A stretch of DNA of 64,000 nucleotides, from assembly GCA_964019155.1 (NCBI GenBank), contig OZ025242.1, positions 85,684,033-85,748,032 on the forward strand, given 5' to 3'. Numbering within the stretch: the first letter of the stretch is position 1; every line of letters begins with the position of its first letter. The DNA is from Osedax fenrisi (taxonomy: Eukaryota; Annelida; Polychaeta; Sabellida; Siboglinidae). The notes below the pieces were generated by a model, which was not told the origin of the DNA, searched no databases, and saw nothing but the letters and a program-made list of their open reading frames with translations. Below are positions 1 to 13,100 of this stretch, in pieces. The translations under genes were made by a program, and so were the position numbers.

Positions 1-499
1 ATAAGTGTGCATAGTACGTATACATGCATAAGATGTATATATTGTGAAGAGATGGATGTAGGTTTTGTATATAAGCTTTATTACTAAACAAACGCATGAG
101 ACTCGCGTGCCATGGAAGCGTGTACCCGAAGCCTAGTGGTGCTTGTGATGGTTGTGACCGAAGTGACAGTCTCGTACTGGCTAATTCAGGATACAAGTGC
201 AGTCATACGCATTGCCCTAATTAGCCAGACAGTAAACATATTACGTAAGAATTAGCGGTGAACTATATATCGGACGCGTATGGAAAGTTCCACACATAAC
301 ACTTGTATTATATATATTATTTATAAACACAAATGTATGATAAGAAATGATAGGCTAATTTTGGAAAACTAGTTATTTTTGTATCTTTTAAATGTAAAAA
401 TATAGATCAATAATAATGAGTGGTTACTATTGAAGATGTGTCAAAGTTGTGGGTTAATGTTAACATGTGGAAACACGGAGAAGATGTCAATAAAGATAA

Positions 500-622
500 G
501 AGCTAACGTAGAGATAAGATCTAACAGAGAGATAAGAGCTGATACAGAGATAAGATCTGACAGAGATAAGAGCTTATACAGAGAGATAAGAGCTGTCAGA
601 GAGATAAGAGCTGATAAGGTTG
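500..622. repeat. GATAAGAGCT minisatellite (second block at 1168-1222)
   Basis: Degenerate tandem repeat of about 18-21 bp built on agagataagagctga, next to the donor of PRKAR1 exon 10. A second short block of the same unit lies at about 1168-1222, on the other side of the exon. The open frame across 430-720 is this repeat plus antisense of the exon and is not a gene. Confidence 0.7.
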
Positions 623-636
623 AGAGTATGGTTAAC

Positions 637-2723
637 CTCTGTTATGATGTAGAAATCTTCGCCCTTCTCGCCCTGTTTCACAACCTCTTCCCCGTCATCA
701 AACTGTACAGTTTCCAGTGAGTCGGATATAGTCAGTCTTTCCCATTTGTCTAGATTCTCTGAAGGATCAACGTTGGCTTATTAGTAATGATGCATGTGTT
801 ATCGAGTGAGGATGTGGCATGTCAGTAACGTGTACAGACTATAGTGGTGTGTCTAAGCAATGTGTCCATCTGACCACCTGACTGTCCATGTGTCCATCTG
901 ACCACCTGACTGTCCATGTGTCCACCTGACCATCTGACCTAGACACATCCTTAGTAAGTACGCTGGTACCATGATACAATACTTGCACAGTGTACGGGCA
1001 TCGCCGGGGGCAACTATTAACTCTCTACACTCGCACTAGCTCTCTACGCACTATATAAATAGTTTATATAACATTTCATTGTATTCGCATTATTACAGCC
1101 CCTGCACACTATAATCAAAGCTAGTACTGGCAGTCAGGCACTATATAGTGCTTCCTCGTGGATACGGATGTCAATAAGATAAGAGCTGACACAGAGATAA
1201 GAGCTGACACAGAGATAAGAGCGTATAAGGTGTCTACATATAGATAAGGTCAAACGCTGTGTGCGGGAAGAGTGAAAACTATCAAATATATCATTATTCG
1301 TATAACTGAACTCGTTTCATTTCAATATTTCTTTCGCTTTAAGAAGTATTATATTAAATAACTTATAAACTTTGCTAATACGTATAATGTGAACAGCAGG
1401 GTGTATGCGGGGTAAACTCTACACACCCCCCACAGCATAGTTATGCCATATTAGCGGCGCACACAAACCTAGGATTGATACCTTGCTGAGGAACTCTTCG
1501 TACATCTTACGCTTTCTTATGGTGCTTCCCTGTTGGGGTACAGGTTAATTAGGTGAGGTGGGGGTTAGAGCACTAAGTAGGTGTAGTGGGGGTTAGAGCA
1601 TTAAGTAGGTGTAGTGGGGGTTAGATCATTAAGTAGGTGTAGTGGGGGTTATAGCATTAAGTAGGTGTAGTGGGGGTTAGAGCATTAAGTAGGTGTAGTG
1701 GGGGTTATAGCATTAAGTAGGTGTAGTGGGGGGGGTTAGAGCATTAAGTAGGTGTAGTGGGGGTTATAGCATTAAGTAGGTGTAGTGGGGGGGTTAGAGC
1801 ATTAAGTAGGTATAGTGGGGGTTAGGGCATTAAGTAGATGTAGTGTGGGGTTAGAGCATTAAGTATGTGCATAGGTAGAAGTAGGTTATGGTTAAGAGGT
1901 TATAAAGTTTATAGTTTTATTTAAGTAGGCTTATTTAGTTATTAAGTAGGATCATGAGGAGTTATGGGTTATTTGGCATTAGGTTAACAGTTATGGGTTA
2001 GGGTTATATTAGGTTTGGGAGCCTAAATACGTAGGGGGTGAACAGTTATTCACTTCACAGAACAGGCTCGTTGTTGACATGAGTTGTTGAGTTATGGCAA
2101 GCTTCTGCACATATTGTTATTTGAATTGAGCTTAAGATTATGCTTAGATGATGCTTAGATTATGCTTAATACATTAATTATACTACAATTGTGTTATAAC
2201 ACTTTACATTGTCTGTGATGCATTCACTTAACTATACATTGTCGGTAATGCATATTATATTAATTATAGTTAAATATTTACATTTATTTTATTGTTCTCA
2301 CGTCGCGAGCGATTCGTGAATATTTAGTGTATCGAGGAGTTCACCTCAGTGACCCCAGTGTATCGAGGGTTTGACCTCAGTGACCCCAGTGTATCGAGGT
2401 GTTCACCTCAGTGACCCCAGTGTATAGTAAACAAACCATTAGTATTCTTCTGTAGCTGTCTCTGTCGATACCCCAAAGTTTGACATCAGTGTGTGCCTAT
2501 GTGATAGTGGGGCTGGTGGTAAGGGTGGTAATATAAGGGGTGGGGGCCGTGCTATTAACGATGGTGATATAGGGGGTAGTGGGGGTGGTGATGACGTAGG
2601 TGGTAGAGTTTTAATATTATACTAATATTATAATATAATTCTATTTTATGTATATTTAAGGTTTAATCAAAAACTACATTACATTTGAACAATTGCTATT
2701 ATTAATTCTAAAATTTAAATATA

Positions 2724-2782
<59 letters not shown>

Positions 2783-2927
2783 ATATACATATATGATGAT
2801 GATGATAACAATTTATTAGGCAAAGAAAATATGATAAACACTCCTCATAGATATGATAACAATACAAAATAATAAATATAAATATAACAATAAATAACAA
2901 TAAAAAACAATAAATATAATAAATATG

Positions 2928-2965
<38 letters not shown>

Positions 2966-4115
2966 AAGATAATTCAAATATGAAAACTAAATATAAATAT
3001 AGCGCTGGTATAAGGCAGAACTTAAAGTAGACTCTGATTTCATGTACCCCTTAACTATGAATATTACAAATACATTTTTGATAAATTTTATAAATTTTGT
3101 AATTTTTGAATTAATTATTGATCAAAAAAATGAATTGCTATTTAAATATTTGAAAATGACTTTAATATTGTCGTACTCGAGATCAGAATATACTAATTAT
3201 AAATACAGGTATTCTATACATACGTGTGTGTGTATTGATTCTACTGAATAGTAGACGCTTATCTAAAGAAACGTATGTCACAATGCCACACAGTGTTTAC
3301 GAGTCATAGATTTGTATTTTACATAGATCTGTATTGCTATATCTCGCCAATGTGAAATTCTTCAACAGACATAGTGCCTCGATTTAGGAAACTTAAGATG
3401 GCCACCATCATATGACCAATGCATTTAATAACAACTATCAAACAAATAATATTGATTTTTAAATACATTTGATTTATTTTCTATATACGCTTATAAAGTG
3501 TGTTTCAATTATATTAAAATAAACGTTTATATTTATTTAAATTATATATTTATATTGCAATATAATTGCAACGTTTAATTTGATTAAATAATACTTTATA
3601 CGTGATGGTCGGCCATCTTAAGTTACCTAAATCGAGGAACCGTGTCTGTCGAAGAAAAATCACTTGACTACCAATCTAGGTCAACTATACATCTATGCTA
3701 CAAGTGTACAACTAAATGAGAAAACACTCTTCTCTCTGCTTAATGTAGCGATCATTGCGGAACACACACTGCTCGTAAGTGAATGTATACGTTATATCAT
3801 ACAAGTCGATCCTCCAAGCATGCAGCTAATGTTAATGTCAGCCCGACTGATATTGTTAAGCCGAGAATGTCAGCTAGGCAGAGATTAACATGGGGGTTGT
3901 GGCTTACATGATGTATACACGCAATAACATAGTAGTATATCATAATGTATAATATATATATATATATATATAATATATATATATAAATAATTGTTTCGGG
4001 CGACAGCATAGATAAGATATTGATCTTTATCTGAATCCCTTTAGTATAATATAATAACAATATAATTAATTTATATACTTCATACGAAAAAAATGTACAA
4101 CTTTCTTCTAATAAA

Positions 4116-4150
<35 letters not shown>

Positions 4151-7100
4151 AACCATAGCATAGCAATGAAACGAACGGAAGCTAGTGAGATTTGTGAAAC
4201 CTACAACTCTCCAGTTAGTGTATTTAGGCATTCCACGAAACTACTACTATTACTAGACTAGAGTGTGGTTGCTAGGAGATAGAAATGGGTGACCTTCAGC
4301 TAACCTTGACGGTGGCGGCCCTCGGGGTGCCGTGTATCAGCGCCAATTCTCCGAAACTGCCGCCTTCTACGATCTTTGTAACGAATTCGTTGTTCACGTA
4401 AATCTAGGGGAGAAAAGTAGACTAGTAATCGGGCGAAATAAAACAAAACACGGGCGTACGAGATTGATCACGTACACCTAATGTGTATGTGTGTATGTTT
4501 GTGTGTATACTCGTGTGTGTGTATATGTGTGTGTATGTTAGTGTGTATGTGTGTGTGTATGTATGATTGTGTGTGTGTTTGTGTGTATGTTTGTGTGTAT
4601 GTTTGTGTGTATATGTGTGTGTATGTGTGTGTGTACTTGTGTGTATATGTGTGTGTATATTTGTGTGTATATGTTTGTGTGTGTATGTTTGTGTGTATGC
4701 TTGTGTGTATATGTGTGTGTATATGTGTATTCAAGTATAATAATGTAATATACGTAAAGTATATTTGTATTATACATACATAATATGTTTATATAGATTT
4801 ATAAATGGAACATATATTTGTATGAATAACGAATAGAGAATTAATCTAAATGATAATTTCACTAATCGGGAAGATTAGGTAGGTTTACTAGGGTCATTGA
4901 GGGGTCACTGGTGGGTCACTGGGGGTAACCTCAACTTCTCCAGAGTCCAGTACATAGAAATTGTCACCTTCATCACCTGTGTGTTATTGATAAGAAAGAT
5001 AAGAATAGGTGTGGGTAGTGGTAGTGTGTTAAATGTAGTGATAGGGGTGTATTACTTGTAGCTAGGGGTGTATTACATGTAGGTAGGGATGTATTACATG
5101 TAGGTAGGGGTGTATTACATGTAGGTAGGGGTGTATTACATGTAGGTAGGGGTGTGTTAGATGTAGGTAGGGGTGTATTACATGTAGGTAGGGGTGTGTT
5201 AGATGTAGGTAGGGGTGTATTACATGTAGGTAGGGGTGTATTACATGTAGCTAGGTGTGTATTACATGTAGCTAGGGGTGTATTACATGTAGGTAGGGGT
5301 GTATTACATGTAGGTAGGGGTGTATTACATGTAGGTAGGGGTGTATTACATGTAGGTAGGGGTGTGTTACATGTGGGTAGGGGTGTATTACATGTAGGTA
5401 GGGGTGTATTACATGAAGGTAGGGGTGTATTACATGTAGGTAGGGGTGTATTACATGTAGGTAGGGGTGTATTACATGTAGGTAGGGGTGTATTACATGT
5501 AGCTAGGGGTGTATTACATGTAGGTAGGGGTGTATTACATGTAGGTAGGGGTGTATTACATGTATTGATAGTGGTGTATTACATGTAGGTAGGGGTGTAT
5601 TACATGTAGGTAGGGGTGTATTACATGTAGGTAGGGGTGTATTACATGTAGGTAGGGGTGTGTTACATGTGGGTAGGGGTGTATTACATGTAGGTAGGGG
5701 TGTATTACATGAAGGTAGGGGTGTATTACATGTAGGTAGGGGTGTATTACATGTAGGTAGGGGTGTATTACATGTAGGTAGGGGTGTATTACATGTATTG
5801 ATAGTGGTGTATTACATGTAGGTAGGGGTGTATTACATGTAGGTAGGGGTGTATTACATGTAGGTAGGGGTGTATTACATGTAGGTAGGGGTGTATTACA
5901 TGTAGGTAGGGGTGTATTACATGTAGCTAGGTGTGTATTACATGTAGGTAGGGGTGTATTACATGTAGGTAGGGGTGTATTACATGAAGGTAGGGGTGTA
6001 TGACATGTAGGTAGGGGTGTGTTAGATGTAGCTAGGTGTGTATTACATGTATTGATAGTGGTGTATTACATGTATTGATAGTGGTGTATGATTACATGTA
6101 GGTAGGGGTGTGTTAGATGTGGGTAGGGGTGTGTTAGATGTAGGTAGGTGTGTATTACATGTAGCTAGGGGTGTATTACATGTAGGTAGGTGTGTATTAC
6201 ATGTAGCTAGGGGTGTGTTAGATGTAGGTAGGGATGTATTACATGTAGGTAGGGGTGTATTACATGTAGGTAGGGGTGTATTACATGTAGGTAGGGGTGT
6301 GTTAGATGTAGGTAGGGATGTATTACATGTAGGTAGGGGTGTATTACATGTAGGTAGGGGTGTATTACATGTAGCTAGGTGTGTATTACATGTAGCTAGG
6401 GGTGTGTTAGATGTAGGTAGGGGTGTATTACATGTAGGTAGGGGTGTATTACATGTAGCTAGGGGTGTATTACATGTAGGTAGGGGTGTATTACATGTAG
6501 CTAGGGGTGTATTACATGTAGGTAGGTGTGTATTACATGTAGCTAGGGGTGTATTACATGTAGGTAGGGGTGTATTACATGTAGGTAGGGGTGTATGATT
6601 ACATGTAGGTAGGGGTGTATTACATGTAGGTAGGGGTGTATTACATGTAGGTAGGGGTGTATTACATGTAGGTAGGGGTGTATGATTACATGTAGGTAGG
6701 GGTGTATTACATGTAGGTAGGGGTGTATTACATGTAGGTAGGGGTGTATTACATGTAGCTAGGTGTGTATTACATGTAGCTAGGGGTGTGTTAGATGTAG
6801 GTAGGGGTGTATTACATGTAGGTAGGGGTGTATTACATGTAGCTAGGGGTGTATTACATGTAGGTAGGGGTGTATTACATGTAGCTAGGGGTGTATTACA
6901 TGTAGGTAGGGGTGTATTACATGTAGGTAGGGGTGTATTACATGTAGGTAGGGGTGTATTACATGTAGCTAGGTGTGTATTACATGTAGCTAGGGGTGTG
7001 TTAGATGTAGGTAGGGGTGTATTACATGTAGGTAGGGGTGTATTACATGTAGGTAGGGGTGTGTTACATGTGGGTAGGGGTGTATTACATGTAGGTAGGG

Positions 7101-10100
7101 GTGTATTACATGTAGGTAGGGGTGTATGATTACATGTAGGTAGGGGTGTATTACATGTAGGTAGGGGTGTATTACATGTAGGTAGGGGTGTATTACATGT
7201 AGCTAGGTGTGTATTACATGTAGCTAGGGGTGTGTTAGATGTAGGTAGGGGTGTATTACATGTAGGTAGGGGTGTATTACATGTAGCTAGGGGTGTATTA
7301 CATGTAGGTAGGGGTGTATTACATGTAGCTAGGGGTGTATTACATGTAGGTAGGGGTGTATTACATGTAGCTAGGTGTGTATTACATGTAGCTAGGGGTG
7401 TATTACATGTAGGTAGGGGTGTATTACATGTAGCTAGGGGTGTGTTACATGTAGGTAGGGGTGTATTACATGAAGGTAGGGGTGTATTACATGTATTGAT
7501 AGTGGTGTATGATTACATGTAGCTAGGGGTGTATTACATGTAGGTAGGGGTGTGTTAGATGTAGGTAGGGGTGTATTACATGTAGGTAGGGGTGTATTAC
7601 ATGTAGGTAGGGGTGTATTACATGTAGGTAGGGGTGTATTACATGTAGCTAGGTGTGTATTACATGTAGCTAGGGGTGTGTTAGATGTAGCTAGGGGTGT
7701 ATTACATGTAGGTAGGTGTGTATTACATGTAGGTAGGGGTGTATTACATGTAGGTAGGGGTGTATTACATGAAGGTAGGGGTGTATTACATGTATTGATA
7801 GTGGTGTATGATTACATGTAGCTAGGGGTGTATTACATGTAGGTAGGGGTGTGTTAGATGTAGGTAGGGGTGTATTACATGTATTGATAGTGGTGTATGA
7901 TTACATGTAGGTAGGGGTGTATTACATGTATTGATAGTGGTGTATGATTACATGTAGGTAGGGGTGTGTTACATGTAGCTAGGGGTGTATTACATGTAGG
8001 TAGGGGTGTATTACATGTAGGTAGGGGTGTGTTACATGTAGGTAGGGGTGTATTAGATGTAGGTAGGGGTGTATTACATGTAGGTAGGGGTGTATTACAT
8101 GTAGGTAGGGGTGTATTACATGTAGGTAGGGGTGTATTACATGTAGGTAGGGGTGTATTACATGTAGGTAGGGGTGTATTACATGTATTGATAGTGGTGT
8201 ATGATTACATGTAGGTAGGGGTGTATTACATGTGGGTAGGGGTGTATTACATGTAGGTAGGGGTGTATTACATGAAGGTAGGGGTGTATTACATGTAGGT
8301 AGGGGTGTATTACATGTAGGTAGGGGTGTATTACATGTAGGTAGGGGTGTATTACATGTAGCTAGGGGTGTATTACATGTAGGTAGGGGTGTATTACATG
8401 TAGGTAGGGGTGTATTACATGTATTGATAGTGGTGTATTACATGTAGGTAGGGGTGTATTACATGTAGGTAGGGGTGTATTACATGTAGGTAGGGGTGTA
8501 TTACATGTAGGTAGGGGTGTATTACATGTAGGTAGGGGTGTGTTAGATGTAGGTAGGGGTGTATTACATGTAGCTAGGGGTGTATTACATGTAGGTAGGG
8601 GTGTATTACATGTAGCTAGGTGTGTATTACATGTAGCTAGGTGTGTATTACATGTAGCTAGGGGTGTATTACATGTAGGTAGGGGTGTATTACATGTAGG
8701 TAGGGGTGTATTACATGTAGCTAGGGGTGTATTACATGTAGGTAGGGGTGTATTACATGTGGGTAGGGGTGTATTACATGTATTGATAGTGGTGTATTAC
8801 ATGTATTGATAGTGGTGTATGATTACATGTAGATAGTGGTGTATGATTACATGTAGGTAGGGGTGTGTTACATGTAGGTAGGGGTGTATTACATGTAGGT
8901 AGGGGTGTATTACATGTAGGTAGGGGTGTATTACATGTAGGTAGGGGTGTATTACATGTAGGTAGGGGTGTATTACATGTAGGTAGGGGTGTGTTACATG
9001 TAGGTAGGGGTGTATTACATGTAGGTAGGGGTGTATTACATGTAGGTAGGGGTGTATTACATGTAGGTAGGGGTGTATTACATGTAGGTAGGGGTGTATT
9101 ACATGTAGGTAGGGGTGTATTACATGTAGGTAGGGGTGTGTTAGATGTATTGATAGTGGTGTATGATTACATGTAGGTAGGGGTGTATTACATGTAGGTA
9201 GGGGTGTATTACATGTAGGTAGGGGTGTATTACATGTAGGTGGAATTCAACACATTACCTATACTAACGACGGTAATACATCATTAACGCATCGTAAGAA
9301 TGTTATAGAATGGCATAGAATGTTTCTATGATTTATTCCCCAATTAAGAGCCTAAATTTAGAACTTTTGTTCACGAACGCAGTTATTACCGCGATAAACT
9401 TTGGCTGCGAGCGTAAAGGTGACGTCACGTGATCAGCTCTCGTCCAATCAGATTGTTATACGCATTACATAGACGTTACAGGCGCGCATCGTTAAAGCCT
9501 CAGATTTTAATATTTATAGATTTTGATTAAAGTTCTGATTCAATGAATGTTTCACGATGAAACCTTCGAAATAAGTAACATATTGCATACAGTAGGATAT
9601 ACATACTATTGAGAGAGAGAGAGAATGAGGGAAAGGAGGATATGATAAGGAGAAGGAAGAGAGGAAGGGATAGGGAGGGAGGAGAGGGAGGAGAGGAAAG
9701 AGGGGGGGAGGAGAGGGAGGGAAAGGAATAGAGGAAGGGATAGGGATGAGTGGAATAGGGAGGGGGAGAGGGAAGAGGGAGGGAGGAGAGGGAAGAGGGG
9801 GAAGAGGGAGACTGACCTTGTTTGATGAGAATCTCACCTCTCAGACGATGTATCGGGAACATCGCATCAAATATGTCACTGTATGTGTGTGTGTGTGTGT
9901 TAGAGGTGTGTGATGTATGATGTAACATAGTGACATCATCATCATCTAGAGGTGTTGTTGTTGTAAGATAGAGAACTATTTATACTAGAGATAACTGGAG
10001 ATAACGGGAGATAACGGGAGATGAGGGGAGATAAGGGGAGATAACGGGAGATGAGGGGAGATGATATCAACCTTTTCTCTACTTCGTCCAAATGGGCAAA

Positions 10101-13100
10101 CAGGACATTCTTGGAGATAGATTTACTCAAAGCAGACATTGTCTTATAATCTTTGGGAACAACCTATGCAGGGGAAGAGCTAGCGGTAAATCTAGCAGAC
10201 TATAGTCAATCTATAAATAGCGCATATATGAGGAAGGAGTATGCTGAATTATTATTCTAATTCTACTGTTATTGGTAATTTCTATGAATTAAAAGGGTTA
10301 ATTATGAATTACAAATAGATTAAGAAATGGGTATGAAGATGAAGGGTTAAAGGGTGTTAAAGAGGGTTAATACGGTGTTAACGAGGGTTATGAACAACGA
10401 CCTTCTTGACATAAGAGGCAGCATCCTCCTCCGTCCACACCTCAGCACTGATAGCTCCGCGCCTCTTTACCTGTGAACAGTTGCGTGAGGTAAGAATATG
10501 ACAGGCGGGCTAGTTGTTGTTGTTGTTGTTGTTGGGAGCGGCATACGGGCGTTACGCGGATATGACTCCGCGGCAGAACGCCAGAACAGCCCTTGGTGCT
10601 GACACCAAGACTGAGAGAGGGGGTGCCGCCCCCCCGAAACATCGGATCCTCCTCCTCCGGGTAGCAGGGTATTCCTGGAGCCAGTGCTCTAGGGTCTCGA
10701 ACTCTTCTTCACAGTAAGGGCACATCGCTGTCGAGTTCGCGTCGATGATGTTGCGGTAGGCCGCTAGGCTTCTGCAGTGGCCACTGCGCAACTGGGCTAG
10801 CAACACCGCCTCTCTTCTCGTCAGAGGCTCGTCGCTCCTGGTGTCGCAATAGACGGCCTTTGTTCTGCTATGCGTGATCTCTACGTCCACCACCTCTCTT
10901 TTCACAATAGCCTTGGCAGCCTCGAAGGTAATCCTTCCTGCCAACGACGTAGAGGTAGTGGGCGCACTAGACCACGCACTGTTCGCAGCGTCATCCGCCC
11001 ATTCGTTGCCAATCAGTCCGCAGTGACCGGGAACCCACTGAAGCAGGACCTCCCGGTTTAGAGAGAACAGGCCACGTCGGACTTCCGCGACTCCTGCCTT
11101 ATCCGACTTGCCTGAGCCCTCCAACGCCAACATCAAAGACTGGCTGTCCGAGCACACCATGACGGGATCAAACCTGCCATCTTCTTCGGCAAGCCACTTG
11201 ATGGCCAAGTTCAATGCCGCCACTTCCGTCTCGAACGATGACGTCCAACGACTGCCCTTCTGTGTTCTGGTGGTGATGTGGATTGGGGCAGATGCAGAGC
11301 CTGATGTGACCACCGCAGCGCTACCCCCACAAGAGTGACCACTCTCCGCGGACCCGTCCGTGTAAATGGTCACCCTTTGGGAGCCCGCTGCTGCAATAGT
11401 CTGTAGCGAGTCTTCTAGCAATGCTTCCTGGCTTCGGAGCGTCTTGCCCCCCTTAGCTAGGAGCGATTTAACTCGCCACAACTTACCTCTGCCCCACAAC
11501 CAGGGTGGTTTACGATTATATAGGAACGGCTCTCTTGGATGGTCCTCCAGGCCAATATTACCACAGATTTCTTTCGCCAGATCGCTAAAGCAACTCCTGT
11601 TCTTCCACCTGTGATGGACAGGAGCTGCATGGAGAGACCGTCTTGGGTTACTAGCATGGACTCTAGCCGACTTCTCCCAGGCTATCGCACAGTTCCTGCG
11701 CATGCTAGCAACAAAAGAGAGGGCCTTAGCCTCCGTGCGTAGGCATTCTATGGGAGTGTCTGAGGTCTGTCCCGTGATTGACCTCAGCGCTCTGTTATTG
11801 ACCCGTTCAAGGATCTGCCGATTTGTATTTGCTAACCAGGGCTGCCATGCTGCTCCACAGTAGTGTAAAACACTACCGATTGTGGCCTTATATACCCTAG
11901 TTAGGTAACTTCTGTCCCAGCCCCACTCTTTGGAGGCCAGGGACGACAGAATCTTGATTCTTCCGAGCGTCTTTGACTTCACTGCCTCTACCTGTGGTCG
12001 AAACGTGAGCGTTCTATCGAACGTCACTCCCAGGAAGGTAGGAGTCTTATTTACTCGGAAGGGTTGACCATTCAATGTCAAACTCGGAGACCATGAGGCC
12101 TCTTTCGGACTTGAGGAGAAGAAAGACACCTCGCACTTTGCCGTGTTAAGGGTTATGCGGTGGTTCTTGCTCCAGACCGAAAAGGCTTCTACTGCTTCTT
12201 GTACTATTCGGAGTGCCACTTCCTTGTCCTGATGAGACGCCCAGACAGCGATGTCGTCAGCGTACATGCTTACGAGGGCCCCGTCCGGGGCTTCGTCCCT
12301 TATTCCGTCTATAAAGAACAGGAATAGTAGCGGTGACAAAACTGCCCCTTGGGGGACCCCTTGATGCAGCTTCCTTGACCTGCCCGTGACTCCATCAATT
12401 CGGACATTGGCCCTCCTATCCGACAAGAAGCCTCTTAGCCACCTCACTAGTCTCCGCGGAACGCCCTTCTCTAACATAATTGTTAAGAGCCTGTTCCTCC
12501 ACACCGTATCGTATGCCTTGCTAAAGTCCAATAGCGCCAATACACTCCTCTTAGCCGGCTGGCTCTGGAAGCCATTACTAATGGACTGTGAGAGCCGCAA
12601 CACCTGATCTTCACAGGACCGCCCAGCTCTGAACCCGGCCTGATCATCATTCCACCATCCGTTCTCCTCAGCCAGCCATGACAGTCGACTGGCCACCATC
12701 CTTTCCATCGTCTTTGCCACGCACGATGTCAAGGATACTGGCCTGTAGGAGTCAATGTCTGATGCTGGCTTACCTTTCTTGATAAGTGGGATGATTGTGG
12801 CCACTCTCCAACTTGCGGGACTCTTTCCTGAGTCCCACGATTCGTTGAAGATGCTCAGGAGATACTCCCTTGCAATTGGGCCCAGAGCTTGTAGAAATCT
12901 AGGCTCGATGCCGTCTCCTCCCGGAGCGCCTTTCGGTTTCATGCGTTTGATTGCTTCATTCAGTTCCGTCAGACTGAACGGAGACGAACTCTCCCCATCA
13001 ACTGAAGGAACCTTCAGCTGGCGACGAACAGACTTCTTCAGCCTGTCCGCCTTGGGGATGTCCAGCCTGCTAACTTCGGCATATCTCTGCATGAAAGCAT

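Noticed and set aside
4468..4783. Cys/Val and His/Thr open frames on both strands
   Set aside because: Pure TG/CA simple repeat.
5154..9176. Long open frames of HVGRGVL repeats
   Set aside because: They come from a 21-bp minisatellite whose length is a multiple of three, inside a PRKAR1 intron; no splice or start context.
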